NCBI GenBank assembly: GCA_037367355.1
Contig: CM074696.1
Location: forward strand, 4,650,001 to 4,714,000
Reading direction: 5' to 3'
From: Neoscytalidium dimidiatum
Taxonomy: Eukaryota > Ascomycota > Dothideomycetes > Botryosphaeriales > Botryosphaeriaceae
Length of the DNA stretch: 64,000 bases
The notes below the pieces were generated by a model that worked only from the letters and a program-made list of their open reading frames with translations, had not been told where the DNA came from and ran no database searches. Position numbers and translations under genes: made by a program. Of this stretch, positions 12,271 through 22,650 are shown in pieces; positions within the stretch are counted from its first letter, which is position 1, and every line of letters starts with the position of its first letter.

Positions 12271-13950
12271 GGTCGCGACGCCGCGGAGCAGCTTGCCTCT
12301 GTTCCCCAATTTTGTGCGCGCCAATATTCGAAGGGAATCCAGTCCGTAGCTCTTCGACAGGAGAAACTGACGAGGCGCGCGAAAATCAGGGTCAATGGCG
12401 AAAGAAGAGGGAAAGCAGGACGACGCGAAACAGCTTGTGACGACATGCTCGCCGTATTATCAGGGCGGTTCCCTGGTAGCATATGTTTCGTTTCACAGTT
12501 CCTCGGGACATTCTTCTTCTTGGACGAGGGACTGCTACAGCGGCGCGAACGCGTTTCCCGCGCGCGGAGAGCATCGGGACACTCGTGACCTCCCTGGCAG
12601 CACCGTCGAGTGCTACTGGCCATCATGGAGGAGGTGGCGCCTGTATAAGCATCTGACCAGGCGTTGGAGGGGGCATAAGCAGGGGTGAGCAGTAGCTGGT
12701 GTCGTGCACATCATTACCGCTTTTCGGCAAGAGGAGCGGCCCTTGAATAGAAGCGCGGCAGCATGTGCTTGACCAGGTGCCCGGCCATGCGGACTACCCC
12801 ACAAATTCCAGGGCCAGGTACCCAGGACATTCAATTATTGCTCCGTCATGCTGCGCCGGTGGTTCAGATGCCTTCGGCCTTGATTTGTTCCCGGGATTTG
12901 TGGTATTGCGAAAATCAGAAGCAACGTATCTTGTCGACGGATGCACATTCCTTGTCGCCGTTCTCGCATATACATAAAAGGTGCCCAGGCCCGGCTTGTG
13001 GGGGAGCGGCTGCTGAAGGGTGGCTTCCTCCGCTCTCCTCTCCACATCCGTTGCATAATGCTCACCGGCGAAGAAGCCTTACGATTGGGCGCAATCTACG
13101 GCACTGTCGCACTACGCGCATGACCTTCCGATCCCCGTGGCACTCGTGATCGTTACACAATCGTTCTCGTCCTGGTCATCACGACTCCGCTTTCGCCGTC
13201 AAGAGATCCTTGACCGTGCAACGGTCGCTCTTTTCTTTTCCTCACACAAGCTACCGAGGCCGCGGCATGCAATGTGCGTGCAATCTTGTGTCTTTATCCG
13301 GATTTTCAACGTATCTGGCTTCGCACGAGCAAGCCGAGGCAGGTTAAAAGAAAGGAAAAAAAAAAAAAAAAAGCTAGCAGTTGAGGAGATAGGAGAGAGT
13401 GTGATTCACACTTAGTCGAACACGTAATTTCACTATTCGTGTAATAGCCGCCGTCCTGTTTTCTGAAGAATTGAACCAGCAGTTTCAGAACTCAACGGTC
13501 TCAGTACTCTGTGTAGATCACTATATACCCAATAACCCAGGCACATTCAAGAAGCAGGATAAAGCCCTAACCAAAAGCTGAAAGAAGCCCCGGACCAAGC
13601 ACCGCTAGTCAGATGGTATTGCAAGAAAGGAAAGTTTAACTGATTAGCCGGCCTCCACACCAGAACACCATGTGTGCGCCGTAATTTGGATTTCTGGAAC
13701 TCTGAATATATTGCAATATGTGTCCCACGCAAGAATAGCAAGAGCATGAAGAAGTGTTTTTTTTGTTGGATGTACTGCAGATATAGTATTGGCAAGCTTT
13801 CTACATCTGTGCGGTAGAAGACTGAGCATCGGATGCGGACCTCGAGCGAGTCAGTCGGCCTGAGCCAGAGCTTCACACCCGCTCGTGCGGGCGCGTTCCG
13901 TGATCTTCAACCACATCGTCAATTCAACGCCATGCGCTCCTCGACGCAAA
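12271..13950. other. 1.7 kb intergenic region
   Basis: Lies between the starts of the SAT4-like gene (minus) and the Zn2Cys6 regulator (plus), so it contains both promoters. A run of about 18 A residues occurs near 13349-13371. Only short, non-ATG or featureless open frames are present. Confidence 0.5.
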
Positions 13951-15421
13951 ATGAAGGTCGCGAAGGCCTGCAGGCAGTGTCGCGAGAGCAAGCGGAAGTG
14001 CACCAAGCCGCCCGGTTCCCAGCGCTGTACACCCTGCACCCTCAAGCAGCTTCCCTGCAGCCTGGCATCCTCCCACTCACGCCCCCACCACCCAATCTTG
14101 CCCCAGCCCGCATCGCCGTCATCGCCGCTTTCGGTCGCAACATCTCCATCAATCCAGCCTCAGCGAGCAGCCCTGCCGCCCCACAGTGTCATCAAGGAGC
14201 TCCTTGATTTTTACATCAAGCTGATCCATGACAAGCCGCATTCGCTGTTCCACGAGCCTTCCATCCGCCGGGCTGTCCAAACAGACTCAATTTCCAAGCA
14301 AGTGCTTTTCGGAGTCCTTGCTCTCTCCGCCAGGCATGCTCCCTTCTCGCCGACTTGCCTCCACCCACACTAATGCTTTGCTGGAGCCAAAGATTCCACC
14401 ATGACCCTGCTGTCCAAGCCCAGGGAATTGCCTTCGCGCAGGAGGCCAAGCGCTTGCTGAAAGAGGACGTAGAGACCGTCTGCATCGAGAATATTCAAGC
14501 ATGCATACTAGTCGCCAATGCTTGCGGTGGCGTCAATGAAGGCACCTCCGAGGCCTTGTTCTTCGGTTCGTACGCTCCTCGTACCCTTGCCATCCTGGCT
14601 GTCTAACACGCAGCCAGGTATCGCCATCCGAATGGCCCAGATCATGTCGCTCCCACAGGCTGCTCCACTTGACACCCCCGTGGATCAAGAAGTCAAACGC
14701 CGCGTCTACTGGACCCTCTACATGGTCGACCGCTGGAACTCGGCCGGCCTGGGAATAACCAGACAGCTGCCAGACGCCCTTGTGCAGCCCATGCCTGTCC
14801 ACGAGCTGGACTTCCATCAGCCGCAGTTCCAGTATCACTCGCGCCTGAGGCGGGGGCTGTGGGCGTATTTCGTCGACCTGGCCTACATCTTCGGCGAGAT
14901 CCAGGACCTGCACAGCCGCCACGTCAACGGCGAGCTCGAAGACGCCCACTTCGAAGAGCAAGCCCAGGGGCTGGCCGCCATGCTGGAGAGCTTCGCCGAG
15001 AGCCTGCCCGCCGAGCTGCGCCTCAACGTAGACAACCTCCGCTGGCACGCAGACAAGGGGATCGGCCGGACCTTCGTCGCCCTCCACCTGGGCTACCATC
15101 ACTACGCAACCTTGATCCACTTCCAGTACCTTGACATCCAGCTCCCCCGGACCCCGAAACAGCGACTTTTCGCCAGTCGCTGCAAGCACCATGCCAACAC
15201 TTACAGCGACCTGTTGAAACTCTCGACCGAGATTCCGGACTGCGATGCCGTGTACAACATCGTGGGTCACATGACGGTCGTCTCGTCCAGCGTGCTGCTG
15301 TACATTCTGTTCTTCGGCGAGGAGGACGAGCTGCCCACCACGAGACAGCGGCTGGAGCAGAACTTCCAGATTCTCATCAAGCTGCGGAGCTATTGGCCCA
15401 GCGTCAGCGACATGGTGCGCT

Positions 15422-15467
<46 letters not shown>

Positions 15468-15774
15468 CGATGATGCTTTACACAAAGGTATTCGTGAGGC
15501 TGACCAAAGGACCTGCAAGATGGACCGCCTCTTCACTTTCCAGAAAGTCTGCATGTGGTCCGCCGACCCGAACACGCACAAGATCGACAAGTGGATGCTC
15601 AAGTTCCTGCTCCAGCACGCGCTGCCGATCGAAGACAAGCTGGCTATCAGCCGCGGTGCCGCGCTCCCGAGCTACCATGCTGCAGCGGACTCGGCGGCGC
15701 TACCCGTCGTCGCCGAAATATCTTCCGAGCGTGGCCGATACGCCACCGACGCGCTGTCCATGCTGCGGCAATGA
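13951..15774 (+). CDS. Zn2Cys6 transcription factor with fungal-specific regulatory domain
   Basis: Four exons (13951-14333, 14387-14565, 14618-15414, 15520-15774) give 537 residues. The zinc cluster is at the extreme N-terminus: C-x2-C-x6-C, then C-x2-C-x6-C in KACRQCRESKRKC ... CTPCTLKQLPC, followed by a basic/Pro-rich linker. The rest is a fungal transcription-factor domain: HSLFHEP, VLFGVLALS, AQEAKRLL, RRVYWTLYMVDRWNS and LFTFQKVCMWSADPNTHK. The first intron is GC-AG; without it the frame is broken by a stop. The third intron carries a long CT repeat and is a multiple of three with no stop, so a retained-intron isoform would stay open. It converges on a sugar transporter and lies next to a glycosidase, so it is a candidate local regulator. 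Target genes are inference. Confidence 0.82.
15423..15464. repeat. CT dinucleotide microsatellite inside an intron
   Basis: A perfect CT run of 21 units in the third intron (15415-15519) of the Zn2Cys6 gene. If the intron is retained it would encode a Ser-Leu repeat. Confidence 0.9.
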
Positions 15775-15918
15775 TGCATGCCACGTCTCTATCTCATGTT
15801 TTGAAAAGAAAAAAAAAAGAAATAGAGTCATGAACATTTTAATTTCTTCAAAAAAAAAAAAGAAGATCCTTCGTTTCCCATGACTTTCATCACGCCACAA
15901 TACGTTTGAACCGCTCCC

Positions 15919-18182
15919 TCACGCTTCCTCCACGTGCTCCGCGCCCGTCACCTTCTTCCTCTTCTCCACCGCACCACCCTTCTTCCCCAGCCCGCCGACG
16001 TCCTCCACCCTCCTCCCCGCCACAACAGCCGCGTCCTCGCCATCGAACAGCCTCGCGATCTCCTCCAGCGTCGGGCCCCTGGTCTCGACGTACAGGAAGT
16101 ACACGGCCGCGCACTCGAGCACGAGGATCGCGATGTAGACGAAGTAGAAGCGCCACGCGAGCGCGTCGAGCCCGATCGGGTTGACGTACTGGTTGAAGAC
16201 GGACGAGGCCGCCGTGCCCGCCATGGTCACGGCCAGCCCCTTCGCGCGGATGTGGAACGGCAGGATCTCGGCGCAGTAGGAGACGGTGAGGCCCGGCCAG
16301 GCGAAGCCGGCGACGCCGTAGAAGGCGAAGATCATGGCGATGACGGCGCCGCCGGCGGCTTTGTTGCCCGTGCTGCCGTAGACGGCCGAGCAGCTGCGGA
16401 GCCGGACGGTGTTAGCGGGTGTGCGATTGTCTTGACGGAAGCGTTGAGGAAGGTGGGGATGGGGGGGATGATTGGGAGTGGATCGTGGGAGGTAACACGC
16501 ACCCGGTCCAGACGCTGAACGTGACCAGCATGCCCACGGCCGCGGTGAGGAACAGCGTGCGCCGGCCCAGCCGGTCGACCAGCAGCACCGAGAAGCCGAC
16601 GGCCACCAGGAACGACCAGATCTGCAGCCCGCCGTTGATGACGGACTGGTCGCTGGCGTCGTCGACGCCGACGCTGGTGAGGATGTCGTGGATGTAGTAC
16701 GACACCAGCCCGTTGCCGCTGCACTGCGAGAAGAAAGCCGTGAGCACGATGAGCAGCAGCCGCTTGCGGTTGCCCGGCGTGCGCGCCAGGTCCAGCCAGC
16801 TGTTCGACGCGCTCCGCTGCTCCAGCCGGATCGTCTCCTGGATCTCGAAGAGCTCCTGTTCGACGAAGGCGGAGGTGTGGTCGTTGTTGGCGTGGTACTT
16901 AAAAAAAAAAAGTAGGAATCAACTGTTAGCTTTTCGTTGGAGGGAGAGGAAAGGGTTTATCTGTGGGAATTGTGATGGCGTTTGAGAGGGGGACGGGAGA
17001 AATCAGGGAAAGTTGATTGTCGGGTCTCTCTTACCTTCACCAACACCTCAAACGCCTCGTCGCTCCGATCCTTCGCGCACAGCCACCTGGGGCTCTCGGG
17101 AAGGAACCAGATGCCGATCAGCTGCACGGCCGGCATGGCTGCCTGCACGCCGACGGGGATCCGCCACGCCGCGTCGGTCGTGTATTTGACCGTCCCGTAC
17201 ACCGTCCAGGCCGCGACGATCGAGCCCACGTACCAGAGCGTGTTGTACATGGTGGTGAGCTTGCCGCGGTGCGCCGGGTGCGCGAGTTCCATAACGAGCA
17301 AGGGGGCGGAGCCTTGGGAGAGGTTGGATCTGTTGTGGGAGGAGGAGAACGGGTGTCAGTTTGAGAGAAGGGGAAGGATTGCGGTGGGATAAGGACGCAC
17401 CCGAATCCGACGAGGAAGCGCCCGCCGATGAACATGCCGGAGTCGACAGATGGGACGACTGCATGGCGGTTAGTTGCTGATCGGAAGTGTCGTGTGGCGT
17501 GGTGAATGGAAAAAGGGGGTGGTGCACCTTGGATCACTGTTCCGACGAGCAGGACGACCAGGCCGATGACTACACCCAAGCGGCGTCCGAAGAAGTCGGC
17601 TGCGTATGATGCTATGTGATATTGTTAGACTCAATCTCAGAGATTGCCGGTTTTGTACGTAATGGAACATGCGAAGGCACAGGGGTCGAGACACCGTCTG
17701 AACGCAGGTGTAATCGAAAGTCCACTGCATGGAGATGCACTCTCCACATTCTCATGCACACTTGATGTTTCCGCTGTAATCGTTTCGGAAGCGAATGTCC
17801 GAGCCAGGGGGAGCACCTACAGAAGAACAGCGCAACGAAACCACCAATGTTTTGAATCGCGGTGAACAAGCCCAGCCTCGCCGAGGTGGGGTGATCGAAA
17901 TCTACACCGATGCCTGTCAGTGTCTTGTCTGGTCTCAATAGCGATGAACTTGAATGCTCTACATTCTTGCCACGGATCCATCGTCTGCAGTCCGTTCAGC
18001 AGACTGCCGTCGTAGCCGTTGATGGTCGAGCCCAAGAACAGGATGGGCATCATGCAGTAAAGCTTTCGCAGCCCGGGATCCTTCCACCACGTCACCCGTG
18101 GGATGTCGATTTTTGGAGCGTGGTTGTCGAAGTCGTCGACCATCTTGGTTTCATCGACATGGATGCTTTTCGGATCGTCCAT
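15919..18182 (-). CDS. MFS sugar transporter, lactose-permease-like
   Basis: Seven exons (18182-17963, 17901-17821, 17611-17528, 17458-17401, 17329-17035, 16897-16503, 16393-15919) give 535 residues. Every junction restores family text: STINGYDGSLLNGLQ at the first helix, GRRLGVVIGLVVLL at helix 2-3, PESPRWL at the central loop, DRLGRRTLF at the repeated motif, and ETRGPTLEEI near the C-terminus. The 12-helix sugar porter family moves sugars by proton symport; the opening resembles fungal lactose/galactoside permeases. The substrate cannot be read from sequence. The second intron is unusually long (209 nt) but has a good CTAAC branch site. It is divergent from the GH35-type gene and converges on the regulator. 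Confidence 0.85.
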
Positions 18183-18304
18183 TGTCGATGTTGGCTTTCA
18201 CAGACGAAAGTAAAAGGAAGACTAGGTGAAGAGGAGAGGAGTAAGGTGATGGCCCTGTTTCAAGGTCCGGGGTACGCTTTTACCGCTCGGCCGGGACTCG
18301 GCAG

Positions 18305-18312
18305 TTTATATA
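18305..18312 (-). promoter_or_regulatory. TATA-like box of the sugar transporter
   Basis: TATATAAA on the minus strand, about 125 bp upstream of the transporter ATG at 18182. Confidence 0.5.
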
Positions 18313-18826
18313 CGCAGGAAAGTCACTCCGCGTGGATGGTGTTCGCCGTAGACGAGACGCGTCCAACGTGGATACGGTCCCGTGGGCTAGCACGTGGATG
18401 GTTCGATGATGGACGTCAGTTCGATGGCTTGCCGCAGCGCATGGTCTTGCCTCTTTCACGCCCCGGAGGCCCAGCTCTCCAGATTCACTTCCCCAGATCA
18501 TCCCGCACATCGTGGTTGTTTGGCGGAGGCCGGGCCAATGGCGCGCCGCCATTCCCGCAGCCGGCTGAGTCGCATTGCAGCGGCATCGGCGAGGCTTGGC
18601 CGGCGCACGCGAAAGCCTGCTTGACGGTGAGATGGAGTTGCCCGAGACGGTCGAGCACCGGCGCCGAGCTTGCTGGCAAATCCACCGGAGACGGCGTATC
18701 ACTAACAAGCGGGACTAGGCCGATGTAGCGGCGTGAATTTGGGGCATGGGGCAAATGCGGCTCGTGCCTGAAGGGACTGGGCGTTGCGGGATTGAAGACT
18801 GCTGATTGGTTGATACGCCGCAAGCA

Positions 18827-18857
18827 CCCCAGAACGGGTGCTCGTTCTGGGGCGGGG
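18827..18857. promoter_or_regulatory. Perfect 10-bp inverted repeat containing paired CreA-type sites
   Basis: Arms 18827-18836 (CCCCAGAACG) and 18843-18852 (CGTTCTGGGG) are perfect reverse complements around a 6-bp centre. Each arm end is a SYGGRG carbon-catabolite-repressor site (CTGGGG), in opposite orientation, and a third match (GCGGGG) follows at 18852-18857. It sits in the transporter/glycosidase promoter. Binding is inferred from the known CreA consensus, not shown. Confidence 0.5.
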
Positions 18858-19243
18858 TATGGCTAAGAATGGGTTTGGCGGGCGCCCCCCGCTTTGGTCA
18901 CTCCATCTCTAACTCACCTCAGCCGTATGTCGCTTGATCAATGTGTAGCTGCCAATGGCTTCCTGCGGCCGCGTTGCATGGCCCACTCGTGGGAAGGCCC
19001 GCCCCCATAATTATGGCGTAGATGGAGGCGCATGCGCGGCGTCCAACCCTCCGGAGTACGGGGCGCACCATTGAAGGAATGCCGGAGAGAAGGGGGTCAT
19101 CACGCTCCGTTTCCCAATCAGAGGCCATGAAGCCCGATCCCTGGCGGCGAGTCCTCTGTCTGTCTTGTATCGCCGTTTATGTCCGTTGCAGATGTGCTCC
19201 AGGGCACAAATACTCGGCGCGCCATTGGCACCGCAATAGCTCA

Positions 19244-19249
19244 TATAAA
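19244..19249 (+). promoter_or_regulatory. TATA-like box of the GH35-type gene
   Basis: TATAAA about 100 bp upstream of the ATG at 19348. Confidence 0.5.
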
Positions 19250-19347
19250 GCGTGCTGCTCCCGTCCAGCCTTGTGATCTGCTCGTCATCATCCGTTTCCT
19301 TCGCGGACCCCTCCAAAACCCCACCTCTCTCTCCCGCCGAAACCACG

Positions 19348-21100
19348 ATGCCTTCGATTCCGCACCTCCAGAAAAATGACGTCTCACACCAACTCATCGT
19401 CAACGGCAAGCCCTTGCTCATGCTTGCGGGCGAGCTGCAGAACTCGTCCCTCACGTCGGCAGAGTACATGAAGGAAGTATGGCCGAAAATGGTCGCGACG
19501 CACGTCAACACGGTGCTCGGTTGCGCGACCTGGGAGGACATCGAGCCCGAGGAGGGTAAATTCGACTTCGCCAATCTAGATCAGATCATTCTAGACGCAC
19601 GAGCGCATGGGATACACCTCGTTCTGCTGTGGTTTGGCTCTTTCAAGAACGGTAGGCAGGGGAAGGTTCCACAATGTTCAGGTCTTGTTTGTTGACGGAG
19701 TACTCCCAGGTATCTCAACATACGCTCCTGGGTGGGTGAAGACGAACCCCAAGAGATTTCCTCGCGCGAAGCTACGCAAGGCTGGTGGCCAACTGGTCAC
19801 CGGCGACGTCGTGTCCATCTTCCACGATGAGGCGCCCAAGGCAGATGCCAAGGCATTTAGCAAGCTGCTGGAGCACATCAAGGAGATTGACGAGGCGCAC
19901 TCGACCGTGGTAATGGTGCAGGTCGAGAACGAGACAGGATTACTGGGCGACTCGCGTGACGGCAGCAAGAACGCCAATGAGCGGTTCGCGCAGCCGGTGC
20001 CGAAGGATCTCATCGACTTCATCGACAGCAACTGGGACTCACTGACCGACGCATTCCGCTCCAACTTCAGGTCGTTCAAGACGGCGAGCAAGAAGCAAGG
20101 GTCATGGGAAGAGGTGTTCGGTAAGAGTAAGAAGACGGACGAGCTGTTTATGGCGTACCACTACGCGCACTACCTCAACCGCGTCGCGTCGGCGGGCAAG
20201 GAGAAGTACCCGATCCCGTTGTACACCAACGTGTGGCAGAACTACGCGGGCGAGGACGCAGACAACAACTTCCCGACGATCGTGGGCGGCGGCGAGGAGC
20301 CCGGCAACTACCCATCCGGCGGCGGGGTGGTGGACGTGCTGGACGTGTGGCAGCACTTCGCGCCGGCGCTCGACTTCATCGCGCCGGACGTCTACCTCAA
20401 CGAGTACGGCAGCTCGTGCGCCAAGTACCGGCACGGCGGGCAGCCGCTCTTCATCCCCGAGCAGCGGCGCGATGAGTACGGGGCGCGGCGGGTGTGGAAG
20501 GCGTTCGGCAGCCACCAGTGCCTGGGCACGTCGCCGTTCGGCATCGACACGCTCGAGCCCGCCACCAACCCGTTCACGCGCCACTACGGGCTGCTGGACA
20601 GCGTGGCGCCGATCGTGCTGGAGGCGCAGCGCCGGCCCGGCGCGTCGTTCGGCTTCTTCTTCGACGAGCTGCCCGAGGACGCCCGGCTGCCGGATCCCTC
20701 GCCGCCGCAGAGGGTCGTCTTCGGCGACTGGCAGCTCAGCATCGAGCGCTGCTTCGTCTTCGGCAAGCCCGGCCCCGGCGCGGGCATGGTGATCCACCTC
20801 GGCGGCGCGCGCTTCCTGCTCATCGGCTGGGGCTTCCAGGTCGTCGCCAAGTCGCTCAACCCGCGCAGCACGTTCACGGGCTTCCTCCGCTTCCAGGAGA
20901 AGGTTGTGGCGAATAAGGAGACGGGCGAGCTGCGGACGCTGAGGAACCTGAATGGTGACGAGACGAGGAGTGGCATTTTTGCGATGATGCCGAACGAGGA
21001 CCCGGACTACGGCGGGTTCCCCATCTGCGTGACCATCCCGGCGAGGACGATGATTGCGGAGCTGGAGGTGTATGCGATCGAGGAGGAGGAGGGCTGGTGA
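19348..21100 (+). CDS. GH35-type beta-galactosidase-like glycosidase with DUF5597-like tail
   Basis: Two exons (19348-19651 and 19710-21100; 58-nt intron, GTAGGC...CAG) give 564 residues. The N-terminal half is a GH35/GH42-like (beta/alpha)8 barrel: PLLMLAGELQNSS, WEDIEPEEGKFDF, HLVLLWFGSFKNG across the junction, YAPGWVKTNP, then VMVQVENETGLLGDSRD with the likely acid/base Glu in VENE. A second conserved Glu in PLFIPE is a nucleophile candidate. The C-terminal part matches the DUF5597 domain of this subgroup. No signal peptide is seen, so the enzyme is probably cytosolic and acts on an imported oligosaccharide, which fits the neighbouring permease. The exact glycosidic bond is not known. Confidence 0.8.
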
Positions 21101-21585
21101 CGAGGTATGTAGATCACACGCGAGCGCTGAATAGAAAATTGATTGTTTCGTGATGGTCATGTGCAGTCGGGAGTCATGGTGTTGAGCGTCTCGGCATGTC
21201 CGAGTCGGAGGTGTCGGAGGAAGCAAGCAAGCCACAAGAGGCAGCGACGAGGCAGAGCAGGAGCCACCGGGACTCAGTTCTAATTCCGACGCCGGGATCT
21301 GCTCGGGGTTAAGCTTGGCCGAGGGCGGCCGGCCAATGACGCGGCGCGGGCCTCCCCCTCTCCACAAGCGGCAGTTACCCGTGATGTCAGCCGAAACCTC
21401 CCACCCCGCCCCCGCGCCCGCGACGCGTTTTGGTCTTCCTGACGAACCCCGCGATATCCGTTGGCTTGGAATTGTTCGGATTTAGGAAAAAATAAGAAGG
21501 ATTCAAAAGCTGCTCAATTCCTCCATTCCGGCCCGTTTCGCCTTCACTTTTGCTGCTTGCAATCCTTTCAGATACCCACGACAAA
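21101..21585. other. Intergenic region
   Basis: About 480 bp between the GH35-type gene and the FAH-family gene: the 3' UTR of one and the promoter of the other. No gene seen. Confidence 0.5.
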
Positions 21586-22650
21586 ATGGCCCCGCAGTGG
21601 ACGCATCTCATCCGCTTCATCGCGAAGGAGGACGGACAAATACACCTGGGTCAGATTGACTCAGCACAGTTTCCGGACGTTGGTCTCGCGATATTTGAGG
21701 GCAAGCAGGTCAGCGCCAAGGAGGTCACCGGCGGCTTGTACGACGGCGTCGTTACGGACCGCGTACTGCACGTGGATAAGGTATGACAGCAGCATTCTCT
21801 TCAACAACCTTTGGCTCTCAGATGTGAGAAATTGTTCGTTCGAAAGCCAGGAGGCCTTATCTCCACCGAGTTGCTGGCTCAACCAGCATTTCAACCGCCA
21901 GAATGCTAACTCCCGTTCCCAACAGCTCCTCTCCCCCGTCTCCGTCGATCAAGTCCCGCTCGTGCGCTGCCTGGGCCTCAACTACAGGGACCACGCGAAG
22001 GAGGCCAACATGCCCATCCCGGACGTGCCCATCCTCTTCATCAAGCCGCGCACCGCCCTCAACGGGCCCTTCCCGGCCAAAATCAACGTCCCCAAGATCG
22101 CCCAGGACGGCACGTCCGATTACGAGGCCGAGCTGACCATCGTCATCGGCAAGGACGGCAAGGACATCCCCGAGGACAAGGCCCTCGACTATGTCCTCGG
22201 CTACACCGCCGGCAACGACGTCTCCGCCCGCGCGCAGCAGTTCAAGAACAGCCAGTGGTGCTTCTCCAAGGGCTTCGACGGCAGCGCCCCCATCGGCCCG
22301 GTCCTGGTCAGCGGGAAGGCCATCGGCGACCCTCACAAGCTGGCCATCAAGGCCATCCATAACAAGAACGTCGTGCAGGACTCGAACACACGGTACGCGG
22401 CCTCCCCGTGGCCCCGTCGTCCTCTTCTCGTTGCTGACAAGCCCGCAGGGAAATGATCTTCGACATCGCAAAGACGGTCTCGTTCTTGTCCATCGGCACA
22501 ACGCTCGAGAGGGGAACGCTGATCATGACCGGCACCGGTCCTGGCGTTGGTGCGATGCGGAATCCGAAGGTGGTCCTGCAGAATGGAGATGACATGAGGG
22601 TGCAGATCGAAGGTATCGGGACACTGATTAACGAGGTGTATTACGAGTAA
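21586..22650 (+). CDS. Fumarylacetoacetate hydrolase (FAH) family protein
   Basis: Three exons (21586-21780, 21926-22392, 22449-22650) give 287 residues, the usual size for FAHD-type enzymes. The catalytic fold is marked by CLGLNYRDHAKEANMP, the metal-binding acidic set in SDYEAELTIVIGK, LGYTAGNDVSAR, FSKGFDGSAPIGP and the closing MTGTGPGVGAM ... VQIEGIGTLINEV. Members cleave C-C bonds or decarboxylate 2-oxo acids (acylpyruvate hydrolase, oxaloacetate decarboxylase, 2-keto-3-deoxy-sugar-acid hydrolases); sequence alone does not choose between them. It lies co-directional behind the glycosidase and could act on a sugar-derived oxo-acid, but that link is inference. Confidence 0.85.

Larger units (their letters stand above)
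18183..19347. promoter_or_regulatory. Shared divergent promoter of the sugar transporter and the GH35-type gene
   Basis: About 1.17 kb between outward-facing start codons. Both genes have TATA-like boxes about 100-130 bp from their ATGs, and a CreA-like inverted repeat lies between them. The arrangement suggests co-regulation. Confidence 0.6.

Noticed and set aside
20102..21367. 421-codon minus-strand open frame
   Set aside because: Antisense to the GH35-type gene; its product is Arg/Ala-rich low complexity, again a GC artefact.
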